Shown here: piece after piece, positions 17,679-26,260 of the stretch
Layout: each line of letters opens with the position of its first letter
How positions within the stretch are numbered: the first letter of the stretch is position 1
Assembly (NCBI GenBank): GCA_030730365.1
Contig: JANQVJ010000069.1
Span: 16,945 to 58,543 of the forward strand
Direction: 5' to 3'
DNA from: Verrucomicrobiales bacterium
Lineage (GTDB): Bacteria > Verrucomicrobiota > Verrucomicrobiia > Verrucomicrobiales > DEV007
DNA length: 41,599 bases
Translations under genes and position numbers: made by a program
The notes under the pieces: generated by a model
Told to the model about the DNA's origin: nothing
Database searches by the model: none
Seen by the model: the letters and a program-made list of their open reading frames with translations, nothing else

Positions 17679-17731
17679 GTAGCGAAGGTCGTGAGACCTT
17701 CGGGGGACGAAACTCTCACGAGTTTCGCTAC
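17679..17731. repeat. Palindromic interspersed repeat, copy 3 (short-loop variant)
   Basis: The left arm GTAGCGAA plus CGTGAG pairs with CTCACG plus TTCGCTAC on the right, with a three-base internal mismatch. Compared with the copy at 79-145 the arms differ at only a few positions, while the apex is 14 bases shorter. It lies between the convergent genes pyk and fba. Confidence 0.85.
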
Positions 17732-17761
17732 CCGGACGCTCGTCCACTCTCGCGCCCTCCC

Positions 17762-17797
17762 AAAAAAAATCCCGAACCGCGCTAAAGCGGTTCGGGA
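17762..17797 (-). terminator. Rho-independent terminator of the aldolase gene
   Basis: TCCCGAACCGC and GCGGTTCGGGA form an 11-bp perfect stem with a 6-nt loop (17770-17797). On the plus strand it is preceded by eight A (17762-17769), so on the minus strand the stem is followed by eight T. It lies about 50 bases after the stop of the aldolase gene. Confidence 0.9.
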
Positions 17798-17845
17798 TAA
17801 AATTCAGATCAGCACCGTTCCCGGCACCGACGAGCGGTTGCGATC

Positions 17846-18880
<1,035 letters not shown>

Positions 18881-19017
18881 AGTGACGCTCCTTACGGCCT
18901 CAAGAACCATTTTTCAAGCGTTCATTCTATTGATTTCGCCGGCTCTCATTTGGCGGAGATCTCTTTTTTGGTTTGTCAAAATCAGGGACGGATTCTAATC
19001 TCCTCGCGTTCATACGG

Positions 19018-19620
19018 ATGTCAGAGTCGATCTTCACACGGGAGGGATATATTAGGCCGGCGGTGCTCATCGCGGCCTATCGCGGAGGCATGTTTCCCAT
19101 GGCGATGGACAACCGCGGTGAGATCGGCTGGTTCTCGCCGGACCCCCGCGGCGTCATCCCGCTCGACGAGTTCCACATTCCTCACGGGCTGAAAAGGACG
19201 CTGAAGAAGAATCCTTTCGAAGTTCGCATTGACACGGCCTTTTCCGAAGTCATGAAAGGTTGCGCCGATCGCAAGACGACCTGGATCAGCCGCGAGATCG
19301 TGACCAGCTACGAAAAGCTCTTCGAGCTTGGTTACGCCCACTCGGTCGAGACCTGGCGCGACGACGAACTGGTCGGCGGGCTCTACGGAATTTCGATCGG
19401 CGGGGCCTTTTTCGGCGAGTCCATGTTCAGCCGCGCCACCGATGCCTCAAAGGTCGCCCTCGTCGCGCTGATCGACCGGCTCCGCGAGCGGAACTTCCAG
19501 CTTCTCGACACGCAGTGGACGACGGATCACCTCAATCACTTCGGCTGCCGCGAGATCCCCCGCTACGATTACCTGCGCCAGCTCAACCGGGCACTTCTTG
19601 TGACGACGAGCTTTTCCTGA
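19018..19620 (+). CDS. aat: Leucyl/phenylalanyl-tRNA--protein transferase
   Basis: Aat adds Leu or Phe from aminoacyl-tRNA to N-terminal Arg or Lys of proteins, which marks them for ClpS/ClpAP degradation in the N-end rule pathway. The 200-residue protein has AAYRGGMFPM, WFSPDPRGVIPL, KTTWISREIV and GGLYGISIGGAFFGESMFSR. ATG 19018 is preferred to one at 18973 because the family begins close to it. Its stop codon directly abuts the stop of convergent thiS, with no bases between. Confidence 0.96.
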   Translation: MSESIFTREGYIRPAVLIAAYRGGMFPMAMDNRGEIGWFSPDPRGVIPLDEFHIPHGLKRTLKKNPFEVRIDTAFSEVMKGCADRKTTWISREIVTSYEKLFELGYAHSVETWRDDELVGGLYGISIGGAFFGESMFSRATDASKVALVALIDRLRERNFQLLDTQWTTDHLNHFGCREIPRYDYLRQLNRALLVTTSFS

Positions 19621-19824
19621 TCACCCGCCCGCGACCATGCGGATGATCTCGATGACATCGCCTTCGCAGACTGCCCTGCCTTCAAATTCACGACTGAGGA
19701 CTGCTTCTCCGTTCAGCTCGACGAGGACCGGAGCCTGACCGAGTTCCAGCGTTTCTAGGAGCGTGCCGACGGTGAAAGTCCCGCCCGCCATTTCACGGGG
19801 CTGGCCGTTGATGATGAGATTCAT
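19621..19824 (-). CDS. thiS: Sulfur carrier protein ThiS
   Basis: ThiS is a ubiquitin-like protein whose C-terminal thiocarboxylate gives sulfur to the thiazole ring of thiamin. The 66-residue protein starts [12 protein letters not shown], has the core VLVELNGEAVLSREF and GDVIEIIRMVAGG, and ends in the required Gly-Gly. The ATG overlaps the thiH stop codon (ATGA), so the two are translationally coupled. An open frame extends upstream to 19866, inside thiH. Confidence 0.95.
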   Translation of the reverse strand: MNLIINGQPREMAGGTFTVGTLLETLELGQAPVLVELNGEAVLSREFEGRAVCEGDVIEIIRMVAGG

Positions 19825-20990
19825 GCCGTGAGCGGAGCGAGGATGGAGGCGTCCCAGTCTTTCCAAACCGGTTCGAGGCCGAGCGTGCGCAGGTGGGCGG
19901 CAACGGCGGCGGGGGAGCGCTCGTCGGCGATGTCGAATTGCCCGGTCGCGGTCGTCTCGCCGGGACGCGCGCTCGTCGTGGAACAGGGGGTTGCCGTCGC
20001 GGTGTCGAGTTCGACGCGGCGTCCCTTTACGGTGAGATGGACATCGTCGGATCCTTCACCGGTGTAGCCGCCCGGTTCGGTGTGGCTCCCGGCGCTGATC
20101 GAAGTGACGCAGAGGGGGAAGAGGGCGTTGCGGAGCGATTCGGACTCCCGAGTACTCAGGACGATGCCGACCTGCGGAAAACACACGCGGAAGGCGCAGA
20201 GCGTCTGGACAAATTCCGCGTCGCTCATGGCGAACTTCGGCGCGAATCCCCCCGCCGCCGGACGCAGCCGCGGCAGACTGATGGTGAAAGTCGCCTTCCA
20301 GCAGGTGCGGTAGAGATACTCGAGATGGGCGGCCAGCCTCAGGGCATCGTAGCGCCAGTCCGTCAGGCCCATCAGGGCGCCGATCCCGATGCGGCGGAAT
20401 CCGGCCTCGTAGCCGCGCTCGGGACATTCGAGGCGCCAGTCAAAGTTCTTTTTCGGCCCTGCCGTGTGGTAGATCGCGTAGGCCTCGCGGTCATAGGTCT
20501 CCTGATAGACGACGAGACCCTCGCAGCCCGCGAGGACGAGCGGGACATACTCGGGCGCCTCCATCGGCCCCACCTCTATCGCGAGAGTGGGGACAAAGTC
20601 GCGCAGCGCCGCGAGGCATTCCTCGAGATAGCCTTCCGAGACGAAACGGGGATGTTCGCCCGCGACGAGAAGGATGTGGCGAAACCCCAGTTTCTCAAGG
20701 TGGCGCGCCTCTTTGACGACCTGGTCGACGGTCAGCGTCGTCCGCAGGATGGGATTGTCGCGCGAGAAGCCACAGTATGAGCAGTTGTTGACGCACTCGT
20801 TCGAGAGATAGATCGGGGCAAAAAGCCGCATGGTGTGTCCGAAGTGCCGCCGCGTCGTTGCGACGGCCTCCGCGGCGAGGCGTTCCAGCCCGGAAGGGTC
20901 GACCGGAGCAATAAGACTGCGGAAGCGGGCGAGGAGAGGGGAGAGGGGCGCGCCCGCATCGAGCGCGTTGAGTTGGGCAACAAAGGACAT
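19821..20990 (-). CDS. thiH: 2-iminoacetate synthase ThiH (radical SAM)
   Basis: ThiH cleaves tyrosine to dehydroglycine (2-iminoacetate) for thiazole formation. It is a radical SAM enzyme with an Fe4S4 cluster. The CxxxCxxC motif is in [14 protein letters not shown] (C66, C70, C73). Other family segments are [27 protein letters not shown] and [10 protein letters not shown]. The 389-residue protein is slightly long: after [11 protein letters not shown] it has about 35 residues rich in Thr, Ala and Asp before the conserved [11 protein letters not shown] and the terminal WKDWDAS. thiG, thiF and thiE are not in the window. It is divergent from acpP. Confidence 0.95.
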   Translation of the reverse strand: MSFVAQLNALDAGAPLSPLLARFRSLIAPVDPSGLERLAAEAVATTRRHFGHTMRLFAPIYLSNECVNNCSYCGFSRDNPILRTTLTVDQVVKEARHLEKLGFRHILLVAGEHPRFVSEGYLEECLAALRDFVPTLAIEVGPMEAPEYVPLVLAGCEGLVVYQETYDREAYAIYHTAGPKKNFDWRLECPERGYEAGFRRIGIGALMGLTDWRYDALRLAAHLEYLYRTCWKATFTISLPRLRPAAGGFAPKFAMSDAEFVQTLCAFRVCFPQVGIVLSTRESESLRNALFPLCVTSISAGSHTEPGGYTGEGSDDVHLTVKGRRVELDTATATPCSTTSARPGETTATGQFDIADERSPAAVAAHLRTLGLEPVWKDWDASILAPLTA

Positions 20991-20993
20991 TCA

Positions 20994-21014
20994 CCGCCAC
21001 GATAGCAGTGGCGG
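20994..21014 (-). promoter_or_regulatory. Hairpin just upstream of the thiH start codon
   Basis: CCGCCAC and GTGGCGG form a perfect 7-bp GC-rich stem with a 7-nt loop, ending 3 bases before the thiH ATG on the minus strand. In mRNA it would cover the place where a ribosome binding site should be. The sequence does not show the conserved TPP riboswitch motifs. A role in controlling thiH translation is inference. Confidence 0.35.
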
Positions 21015-21090
21015 GCGGCTCGGCAATGCCTCTTCTACGGGAAAAGTATCGACCTGCCCGGGGAAAGGGGAAAGAACCCTAAAAAAAGCG

Positions 21091-21119
21091 TTGCCAAACT
21101 TCTTAAGCACCGGTAATAA
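21091..21119 (+). promoter_or_regulatory. Sigma-70-like promoter of acpP
   Basis: TTGCCA (21091-21096) and TAATAA (21114-21119) are separated by 17 bases, close to the sigma-70 consensus. The pair ends 31 bases before the acpP ATG. Confidence 0.55.
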
Positions 21120-21150
21120 ACCTGACAATTCATTCTATTCCCCTTTTCAA

Positions 21151-21393
21151 ATGGCTGACGCATCAATCGAAGAAAAAGTAAAAAACATCATCGTTGAACA
21201 ACTGGGTGTGAGCGAAGATCAAGTGAAGTCAGAAGCCAAGTTCATCGAGGATCTCGGTGCCGACTCTCTCGACACCGTTGAGCTCGTGATGGCCTTTGAA
21301 GAGGAGTTCGACATCACTGTTCCCGACGAAGAGGCGGAGAAGCTCACCAGCGTCGGTGAAGTCGTCGCCTATATCGAGTCTCAGGCGAAATAG
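21151..21393 (+). CDS. acpP: Acyl carrier protein
   Basis: ACP carries growing acyl chains on a phosphopantetheine arm in type II fatty acid synthesis. The 80-residue acidic protein has the DSL motif in [20 protein letters not shown], with S39 as the attachment serine. It has a clear promoter upstream and a strong terminator downstream, so it is probably transcribed alone at high level. The open frame extends upstream but the family begins at ATG 21151. Confidence 0.98.
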   Translation: MADASIEEKVKNIIVEQLGVSEDQVKSEAKFIEDLGADSLDTVELVMAFEEEFDITVPDEEAEKLTSVGEVVAYIESQAK

Positions 21394-21421
21394 TCAGCCT
21401 GACCGGTTCATCTTTTCATAG

Positions 21422-21455
21422 AATGCGCCTCCCTCAGAAGGGGCGCATTTTTTTT
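21422..21455 (+). terminator. Rho-independent terminator of acpP
   Basis: AATGCGCC and GGCGCATT form an 8-bp stem, followed at once by a run of T (21448-21455). It lies 28 bases after the acpP stop. Confidence 0.9.
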
Positions 21456-21557
21456 GTGTCCTATCGTTTTCGGACGGCGATCTACCCCGGTGGCGCGGTT
21501 TCCGCATAAGAATTGGATTTCCCGGTCGAAATCAGTTAGCTTTGCCGTTCCTTTAAC

Positions 21558-22085
21558 ATGCCTGCTCTTTCATTCGACGATATTGCCTACGCGATGGAGA
21601 ACACCGTCGTCCTGCATGAACCGGACCGGCTCATCGACACTTTCGGGACGACGAACTTCCAGTTCCACCTGCTCACCGAGCCGATGGACTCCGTGGGCAA
21701 GGTTCGAGTGCGCGAGGGACGCATGGAGGCAGAGCGCCCCCGCATCCTCAAGCCCGAGGGATACGAAGAACTCCTTTTCGAGGGCTTCGGAGAGCAGGCC
21801 TCTGTTTTTGCTGAATGGTTCCGCCGGCACGGGAACATTAATTTCTTCAAATACGGATTCCACTTTGCAAAACGCAGCTTCACCGAAGAGCTCGTGCACG
21901 AATCCTTTGAAACGGTGCGTGACCGCCTCCTTGAGGACATCCGCGTCAGTGGAAGCCCCTCGCGGGCGCTCATTTGCGGCGTCGACGATTCGTGGGAGGT
22001 CTCTCTCATCAAGTTCACCATGGAAATGATAGCCCGCTCGCTCCAGATCAACGCCTTCGACTTCAAGCGCCGCGGGCTTCTCTGA
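21558..22085 (+). CDS. Conserved-looking protein of unknown function
   Basis: A 175-residue soluble, acidic protein with no signal peptide or membrane helix. It is a well-formed gene by composition and is followed closely by the LysM gene (30 bases to its ATG). Segments such as FQFHLLTEPMDSVGKVRVRE and ALICGVDDSWEVSLIKFTME look conserved in style, but I do not recognise a family. The N-terminal part refers to no known catalytic motif. Its position between acpP and a cell-wall-related gene gives only weak hints. Confidence 0.75.
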   Translation: MPALSFDDIAYAMENTVVLHEPDRLIDTFGTTNFQFHLLTEPMDSVGKVRVREGRMEAERPRILKPEGYEELLFEGFGEQASVFAEWFRRHGNINFFKYGFHFAKRSFTEELVHESFETVRDRLLEDIRVSGSPSRALICGVDDSWEVSLIKFTMEMIARSLQINAFDFKRRGLL

Positions 22086-22115
22086 GTGACGCTCTTACTC
22101 CTTTTTTACACGACG

Positions 22116-22979
22116 ATGGCTCGTTTCAAGTTCCTCCTCGCCTTCCTTGCGATGCTGATCTGTGTCGGAGGGGTTGCGGGCGCCTACTTTTACTGGAAGA
22201 AGTTCGCCCAGCCCGAGATCGTGGTAAACCGGCATATCGCCGGCAAGGGAGGCACGAACTTTGAGAAGCCCGATTTCGGCAAGCGCCACTTCGATGCCTC
22301 CGTCGCTCTGATCAAAGATGGCGAACTCGTCTCCGCCCGGGACCGGCTCCTCTACCTGATGGAGTATTTTCCCGAGTCGGCCACCTACGCCGAAGCCCGC
22401 CGCATTGTCGGTGAGCTCAACATGGACCTTCTCGTTTCGAGGATCCCGGTCCCCGGCAAAGCCGAGCACACCGTGAAGCGGGGCGAGGCTCTCGTCACGA
22501 TCTCGAACCGCAACAAGACCACGATCGACTACATCATGCGGGCGAACGGGAAAACGTCGGAATTCATCTTCCCCGATGAAGTGCTCACCGTCTACCCTCT
22601 CGATTTCGCTGTTCGCATCTCCCTTGGCGCGGGGACCGTGACCATCCTCGATGGGGATAGGCTGTTCAAAGAATATCGTATCGTCGATCGCAACCTACCC
22701 GCCGATCTGCGCGCTCCCGTCTCGACCTCTATCAGCGAGAAGGTAGCCTGGGTCGGGAATCAGCCCGTCAATTTCACCGATAAAAATTACATGGACTCCA
22801 GCAAATGGATGCGGACCGGGAGAATCGGCCTCTTTATCCGTCACATCGAGTCGGGCACTTCCACAGACGGAGGCGCCGCGGCCGAATCGCGGCCCTTCGG
22901 GGTCATGCTCGAAAAAGCGGATCTCGAAGAACTTTTTACCATCCTGAGGGTCGGCTCCAAGGTTGACCTCGTGAAGTAG
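22116..22979 (+). CDS. LysM protein with degenerate L,D-transpeptidase (YkuD-like) domain
   Basis: A 287-residue protein with an N-terminal membrane segment (about 5-26). A helical, TPR-like stretch (60-105) follows. Then a LysM domain (118-162: HTVKRGEALVTISNRNK, then IFPDEVLTVY) indicates peptidoglycan binding. The C-terminal part (about 165-287) follows the pattern of YkuD L,D-transpeptidases, but the usual catalytic SHGCIRM is replaced by SRPFGVM, so the nucleophilic Cys aligns with Gly262 and the Arg with Met264. It is probably a non-catalytic wall-binding relative. ATG 22116 was chosen over GTG 22086, which would add hydrophobic residues with no binding site. Confidence 0.75.
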   Translation: MARFKFLLAFLAMLICVGGVAGAYFYWKKFAQPEIVVNRHIAGKGGTNFEKPDFGKRHFDASVALIKDGELVSARDRLLYLMEYFPESATYAEARRIVGELNMDLLVSRIPVPGKAEHTVKRGEALVTISNRNKTTIDYIMRANGKTSEFIFPDEVLTVYPLDFAVRISLGAGTVTILDGDRLFKEYRIVDRNLPADLRAPVSTSISEKVAWVGNQPVNFTDKNYMDSSKWMRTGRIGLFIRHIESGTSTDGGAAAESRPFGVMLEKADLEELFTILRVGSKVDLVK

Positions 22980-23009
22980 CGTGCGAACAAGTATCATCAC
23001 TCTGGAATT

Positions 23010-23987
23010 ATGATCATGATCACCGAGCCCCTTGAATTTGAAAAACCCATCGTGAACCTTGAACGACAGCTCGCCGAGCTGCGTGACCGTGCCTCCGACA
23101 GTGACATCGACATGTCCAGCGAGATGAAACGGATCGAGGACAAGCTCACGAAGATGAAAGGCGAGGTCTATCGCAATCTTTCGCCCTGGCAGCGCGTCCA
23201 GATCGCCCGCCACACCCAGCGCCCCTTCATGCTCGACTACGTGGAGCATTCCTTCGACGACTTCCTCGAGCTTCACGGTGATCGCCACATCGGGGAAGAC
23301 GAGGCCATGCCAGGTGGCTTTGCCCGCATCGAGGGCCGTCGTGTCGTCGTCATTGGCCATCAGAAGGGCCGTGACACCAAAGAGAATCTGCGGCGCAACT
23401 TTGGTAGCGCCAACCCCGAAGGTTACCGCAAGGCCTTGCGACTCATGAAAATGGCCGAGAAATTCGGCCTGCCCATCGTGACCCTCATTGATACCCCCGG
23501 CGCCTATCCCGGGATCGGTTCGGAAGAGCGCAACATCGCCGAAGCGATTGCTTTTAATCTCCGCGAGATGATGATGCTCAAGGTTCCCATCATCGCCGTC
23601 GTCATCGGCGAAGGCGGTTCGGGCGGCGCTCTCGGGATCGGGATCGCCGACCGCGTTCTTATGATGGAGAACTCCTACTACTCCGTCATCAGCCCCGAGG
23701 GATGTGCCGCGATCCTCTGGAAAGACCGCAAGTATGCGACCGAGGCAGCCACCGCCCTGAAGCTCAGTGCGGCTGATCTCTTGGAACTCGGCATCATCGA
23801 CGAAGTCATCCCCGAGCCCATGGGCGGCGCCCATCACGACCACGTTGCGGCTGCCAACAATCTCAAAAAGCAGGTCATCCGTCAGCTTACCGGTCTCGAG
23901 GCGATCGATCGCAAGACCCTCCTCGAGCAGCGATATCAAAAATTCCGCAATTTTGGTGAATATCGTGAGCGCGGACGCAAGGTCTGA
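23010..23987 (+). CDS. accA: Acetyl-CoA carboxylase carboxyltransferase subunit alpha
   Basis: AccA and AccD move the carboxyl group from carboxybiotin to acetyl-CoA to give malonyl-CoA, the first step of fatty acid synthesis. The 325-residue protein has the family markers LDYVEHSFDDFLELHGDR, NPEGYRKALRLMKMAEKFG, LIDTPGAYPGIGSEER and GEGGSGGALGIGIADRV, then YSVISPEGCAAILW. It is full length. accD is not in the window. Confidence 0.98.
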   Translation: MIMITEPLEFEKPIVNLERQLAELRDRASDSDIDMSSEMKRIEDKLTKMKGEVYRNLSPWQRVQIARHTQRPFMLDYVEHSFDDFLELHGDRHIGEDEAMPGGFARIEGRRVVVIGHQKGRDTKENLRRNFGSANPEGYRKALRLMKMAEKFGLPIVTLIDTPGAYPGIGSEERNIAEAIAFNLREMMMLKVPIIAVVIGEGGSGGALGIGIADRVLMMENSYYSVISPEGCAAILWKDRKYATEAATALKLSAADLLELGIIDEVIPEPMGGAHHDHVAAANNLKKQVIRQLTGLEAIDRKTLLEQRYQKFRNFGEYRERGRKV

Positions 23988-24055
23988 AGCGTAGTTCCTC
24001 CCGTAGCCATCATAATCGACTTGATTCCCCGCTAACCTGAATCATCCTTTGCCTC

Positions 24056-24400
24056 ATGAATTCGCTCTCCCTCGGTTTCCTTTACGTTGTTGGTGTCACC
24101 TGGCTCCTCTGCGAAGTGTGCGTCACTGCCAGTGGTGGAAATTGGACCCCTCTCTGGCTCTACCTCGTCGGTTTCACGGTGATGTTCGCCGTGCTCGGCT
24201 GTCTTCCTCTTTCGACGAGGGCCATTGAGATTGCCGGTCCGATCTTTGCGATTCTGATTGGAGTGGGCATCCTCGCCTATGGAGTCGATGCCTTTGGGAA
24301 TAGTTTTACTGGCGGTGCCATTCGCACCGTCGGCGGACTCGCCCTCGTCACTCTCGGCTTGATCGGCTTTTCCTACCGCAAGCCGGAAGGGGCGCATTGA
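24056..24400 (+). CDS. Small integral membrane protein
   Basis: A 114-residue protein with about four hydrophobic segments (5-25, 32-50, 58-80, 85-106) and a short basic tail. No family was recognised. The stop is 3 bases before the GTG of the RNA methyltransferase gene, so the two are likely in one operon. Confidence 0.6.
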   Translation: MNSLSLGFLYVVGVTWLLCEVCVTASGGNWTPLWLYLVGFTVMFAVLGCLPLSTRAIEIAGPIFAILIGVGILAYGVDAFGNSFTGGAIRTVGGLALVTLGLIGFSYRKPEGAH

Positions 24401-24403
24401 TTC

Positions 24404-25171
24404 GTGCGGCTTCCCGGGATGGGACATTCATCTAATCCCGGGACTTTCCTCGTAGAGGGTGACCGCGGTGTTTCGGCACTGATCGAGTCGCCCTTTTTTG
24501 TGTCCCGCGAGGTTTTCCTCGAAAGAGGGCGTCACCCTGCCATCCTCGACCGCTGCCATGCTCTCGGGATTCCCTGCGAAGAACTCACTCGCGAGGGCTT
24601 GCTCGCCCTTGGCCGACCCGACCACCTGCGCGGTGCCTGCGCTGTGGCGGAGCGTCCCGAACCCGGTGAACCGGATAACGACTTTCTTGCCAGGGCAAAA
24701 CGTCTTCTTATTCCCGTTGATTTCTCCGATGGAGGGAATCTTGGCCCTCTCATCCGCACCGCCTGCGCTTTCGGGCTCGACGGGATTGTCGTCGAATCGG
24801 GTCGTGGTCTCGATGTTTTTTCCCTTAGGTGTCTCCGCTCGTCCGCGCTCGCCCTTTTCCGGGTGCCCGTCTTTGTAGTGCCTCATCTGGCCCGGACGCT
24901 CGAACGGCTTAGCGAGGCAGGTTTTATTCTGCTCGGAGTCGGGTCGGGTGGAAATAGCCTGTCGCTTCCTGAGGCGAGAGGCAGTCGTCGCACCGCCGTT
25001 CTTTTCGGGGGTGAGGAAAAAGGCCTCCCGCCCGAGATCGAGAGCTTTTGTGACCAGCTCCTGCATGTCCCGGTTTTCCCCGGAGCCTCCCTCAACGCGG
25101 CCGCCGGGGGAGCCATCGTGCTGTATGAGTTATTCGGGAGGAGCCAGAGAGGGGTGAATCAGGGCCTATAG
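24404..25171 (+). CDS. SpoU/TrmH-family RNA 2'-O-methyltransferase
   Basis: The SPOUT knot motifs are present: NLGPLIRTACAFGLDGIVV (motif 1), VLFGGEEKGLPPEIE (motif 2) and HVPVFPGASLNAAAGGAIVLYE (abridged here; the key part is PGASLNAA, motif 3). These enzymes methylate ribose 2'-OH groups in rRNA or tRNA with SAM. The N-terminal 90 residues match the substrate-binding region (FLVEGDRGVSALIES). The start is GTG 24404 or ATG 24419; the first leaves 3 bases after the preceding gene. The target nucleotide cannot be named. The length of 255 residues is usual. Confidence 0.9.
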   Translation: MRLPGMGHSSNPGTFLVEGDRGVSALIESPFFVSREVFLERGRHPAILDRCHALGIPCEELTREGLLALGRPDHLRGACAVAERPEPGEPDNDFLARAKRLLIPVDFSDGGNLGPLIRTACAFGLDGIVVESGRGLDVFSLRCLRSSALALFRVPVFVVPHLARTLERLSEAGFILLGVGSGGNSLSLPEARGSRRTAVLFGGEEKGLPPEIESFCDQLLHVPVFPGASLNAAAGGAIVLYELFGRSQRGVNQGL

Positions 25172-25440
25172 AGAGTTAAATCAGGCACCGCGGTCGGTCG
25201 ACTTCCCCCTACAGGCGGAATAATCTCAGAGGCCTTATTGCTCTCAATCACCGCAAATCTCCTGAAAAGGCAGTCTGATCCGACCGCGCCGCACTTCGCA
25301 GGCGTAACGACGAGCGTTGGTTACGGACACAGGTTTTCCCCGACGGTTTCTCTCCGAAATAGATCTAATCCTTTTAGCATCTGGTTCGAGGGCAGTTGAT
25401 TATTGGGTGCACTGCGACAAAGTCACCCTAACTTGACGCT
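25172..25440. other. Intergenic region before the DoxX-like gene
   Basis: These 269 bases are somewhat less GC-rich than the genes around them and hold no open frame with protein-like composition. No strong hairpin or repeat was seen. It presumably holds the promoter for the gene at 25441. Confidence 0.5.
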
Positions 25441-25770
25441 TTGAACTCTTATTTCGTTCTCTTCACCTCCCTCTCCTTTTTTGGATATGGAGGGGCTTGC
25501 TTTTTCTCCTCCCGCACAAAACGGGAGTTCGAGCGGTATGGAATGGGATCGCAGCGCCTCCTCGTAGGCGTGCTGCAGTGGCTCGCGGCGTTTGCTTTGC
25601 TGGCCGGGCTTAGTCAGCCATGGATGGGGCGCGCGGCAGCGATCGGCCTTGCCATGATGATGCTGGTAGCCGTTGTCGTCCGCATCCGAATAAAGGATAG
25701 CCCCGTTCAGACGATGCCGGCACTGCTTTATCTGGGCCTGACCGTCTACCTTTGTCTTGCAGGCTTCTGA
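25441..25770 (+). CDS. DoxX-like small membrane protein
   Basis: A 109-residue protein with four predicted membrane helices. The segment SSRTKREFERYGMGSQRLLV between helices 1 and 2 is the signature of the DoxX-like group (charged loop, then FxRYG). The start is TTG at 25441; no ATG or GTG is available in frame just upstream. The role is unknown; DoxX proteins are linked to redox and membrane stress in other bacteria. A similar protein is encoded convergently at 25783-26145. Confidence 0.7.
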   Translation: MNSYFVLFTSLSFFGYGGACFFSSRTKREFERYGMGSQRLLVGVLQWLAAFALLAGLSQPWMGRAAAIGLAMMMLVAVVVRIRIKDSPVQTMPALLYLGLTVYLCLAGF

Positions 25771-25782
25771 GAAACCGCCTGA

Positions 25783-26145
25783 TTACAGGAGCGCGATCGC
25801 GAGACACAGAGCGAGCACCCCGAGTGAGGGGAGGGCTTTCGAGATCGGGTCCTTTACCTTCAGGTGCATGACGAAGGCTCCCGTCATCAGGACGCCCATG
25901 CCAAAAGCCGCAGGTTGGCGGAGAGCCGGGACCCAGATCGCGGCCAAAAGGGCAATCGCCAGCCCGACTTTCAAGATGCCGACCACGCACATGAACCAGT
26001 AGGGGAGTCCGTAGGTAGCGAATTCCTCCCGCAGATTCTTTGCGTTACCGCCCCGGTAGGAAGTCGCCATTTTCGACCTCAGGAGCCAGACATTGAGGAT
26101 GCCGAGGGCGACAATCAATTGCAGAACGATGACGATGTAGTTCAT
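25783..26145 (-). CDS. DoxX-like small membrane protein, second copy
   Basis: A 120-residue protein with four membrane helices and the same layout as its neighbour at 25441-25770: a charged loop NAKNLREEFATYGLPYWFM after the first helix, then VGILKVGLAIALLAA. The two genes converge with only 12 bases between their stops. They look like distant paralogues within the DoxX-like family, not a recent duplication. Confidence 0.7.
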   Translation of the reverse strand: MNYIVIVLQLIVALGILNVWLLRSKMATSYRGGNAKNLREEFATYGLPYWFMCVVGILKVGLAIALLAAIWVPALRQPAAFGMGVLMTGAFVMHLKVKDPISKALPSLGVLALCLAIALL

Positions 26146-26260
26146 GGCGGTGATGGGGGATCGCGGTGGTAGCCGGGAGCGACAACGATGAGATTAGTCC
26201 CCGCCATGAGCGGTCGCAAGCAGCGAATTATTTTACCCGTCTAACACTTTCAAAATCCGA

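Noticed and set aside
19893..20780. 295-codon plus-strand frame opposite thiH
   Set aside because: Gly/Arg/Glu-rich antisense shadow of thiH; the radical SAM motif on the other strand decides.
20991..21150. TPP riboswitch upstream of thiH
   Set aside because: The region was read for conserved TPP-binding elements (CUGAGA and the ACCUGAUCUGG-type motif) and they were not found. Only a simple hairpin is present.
22695..23939. 414-codon minus-strand frame opposite accA
   Set aside because: Antisense shadow of accA, which has complete and diagnostic motifs.
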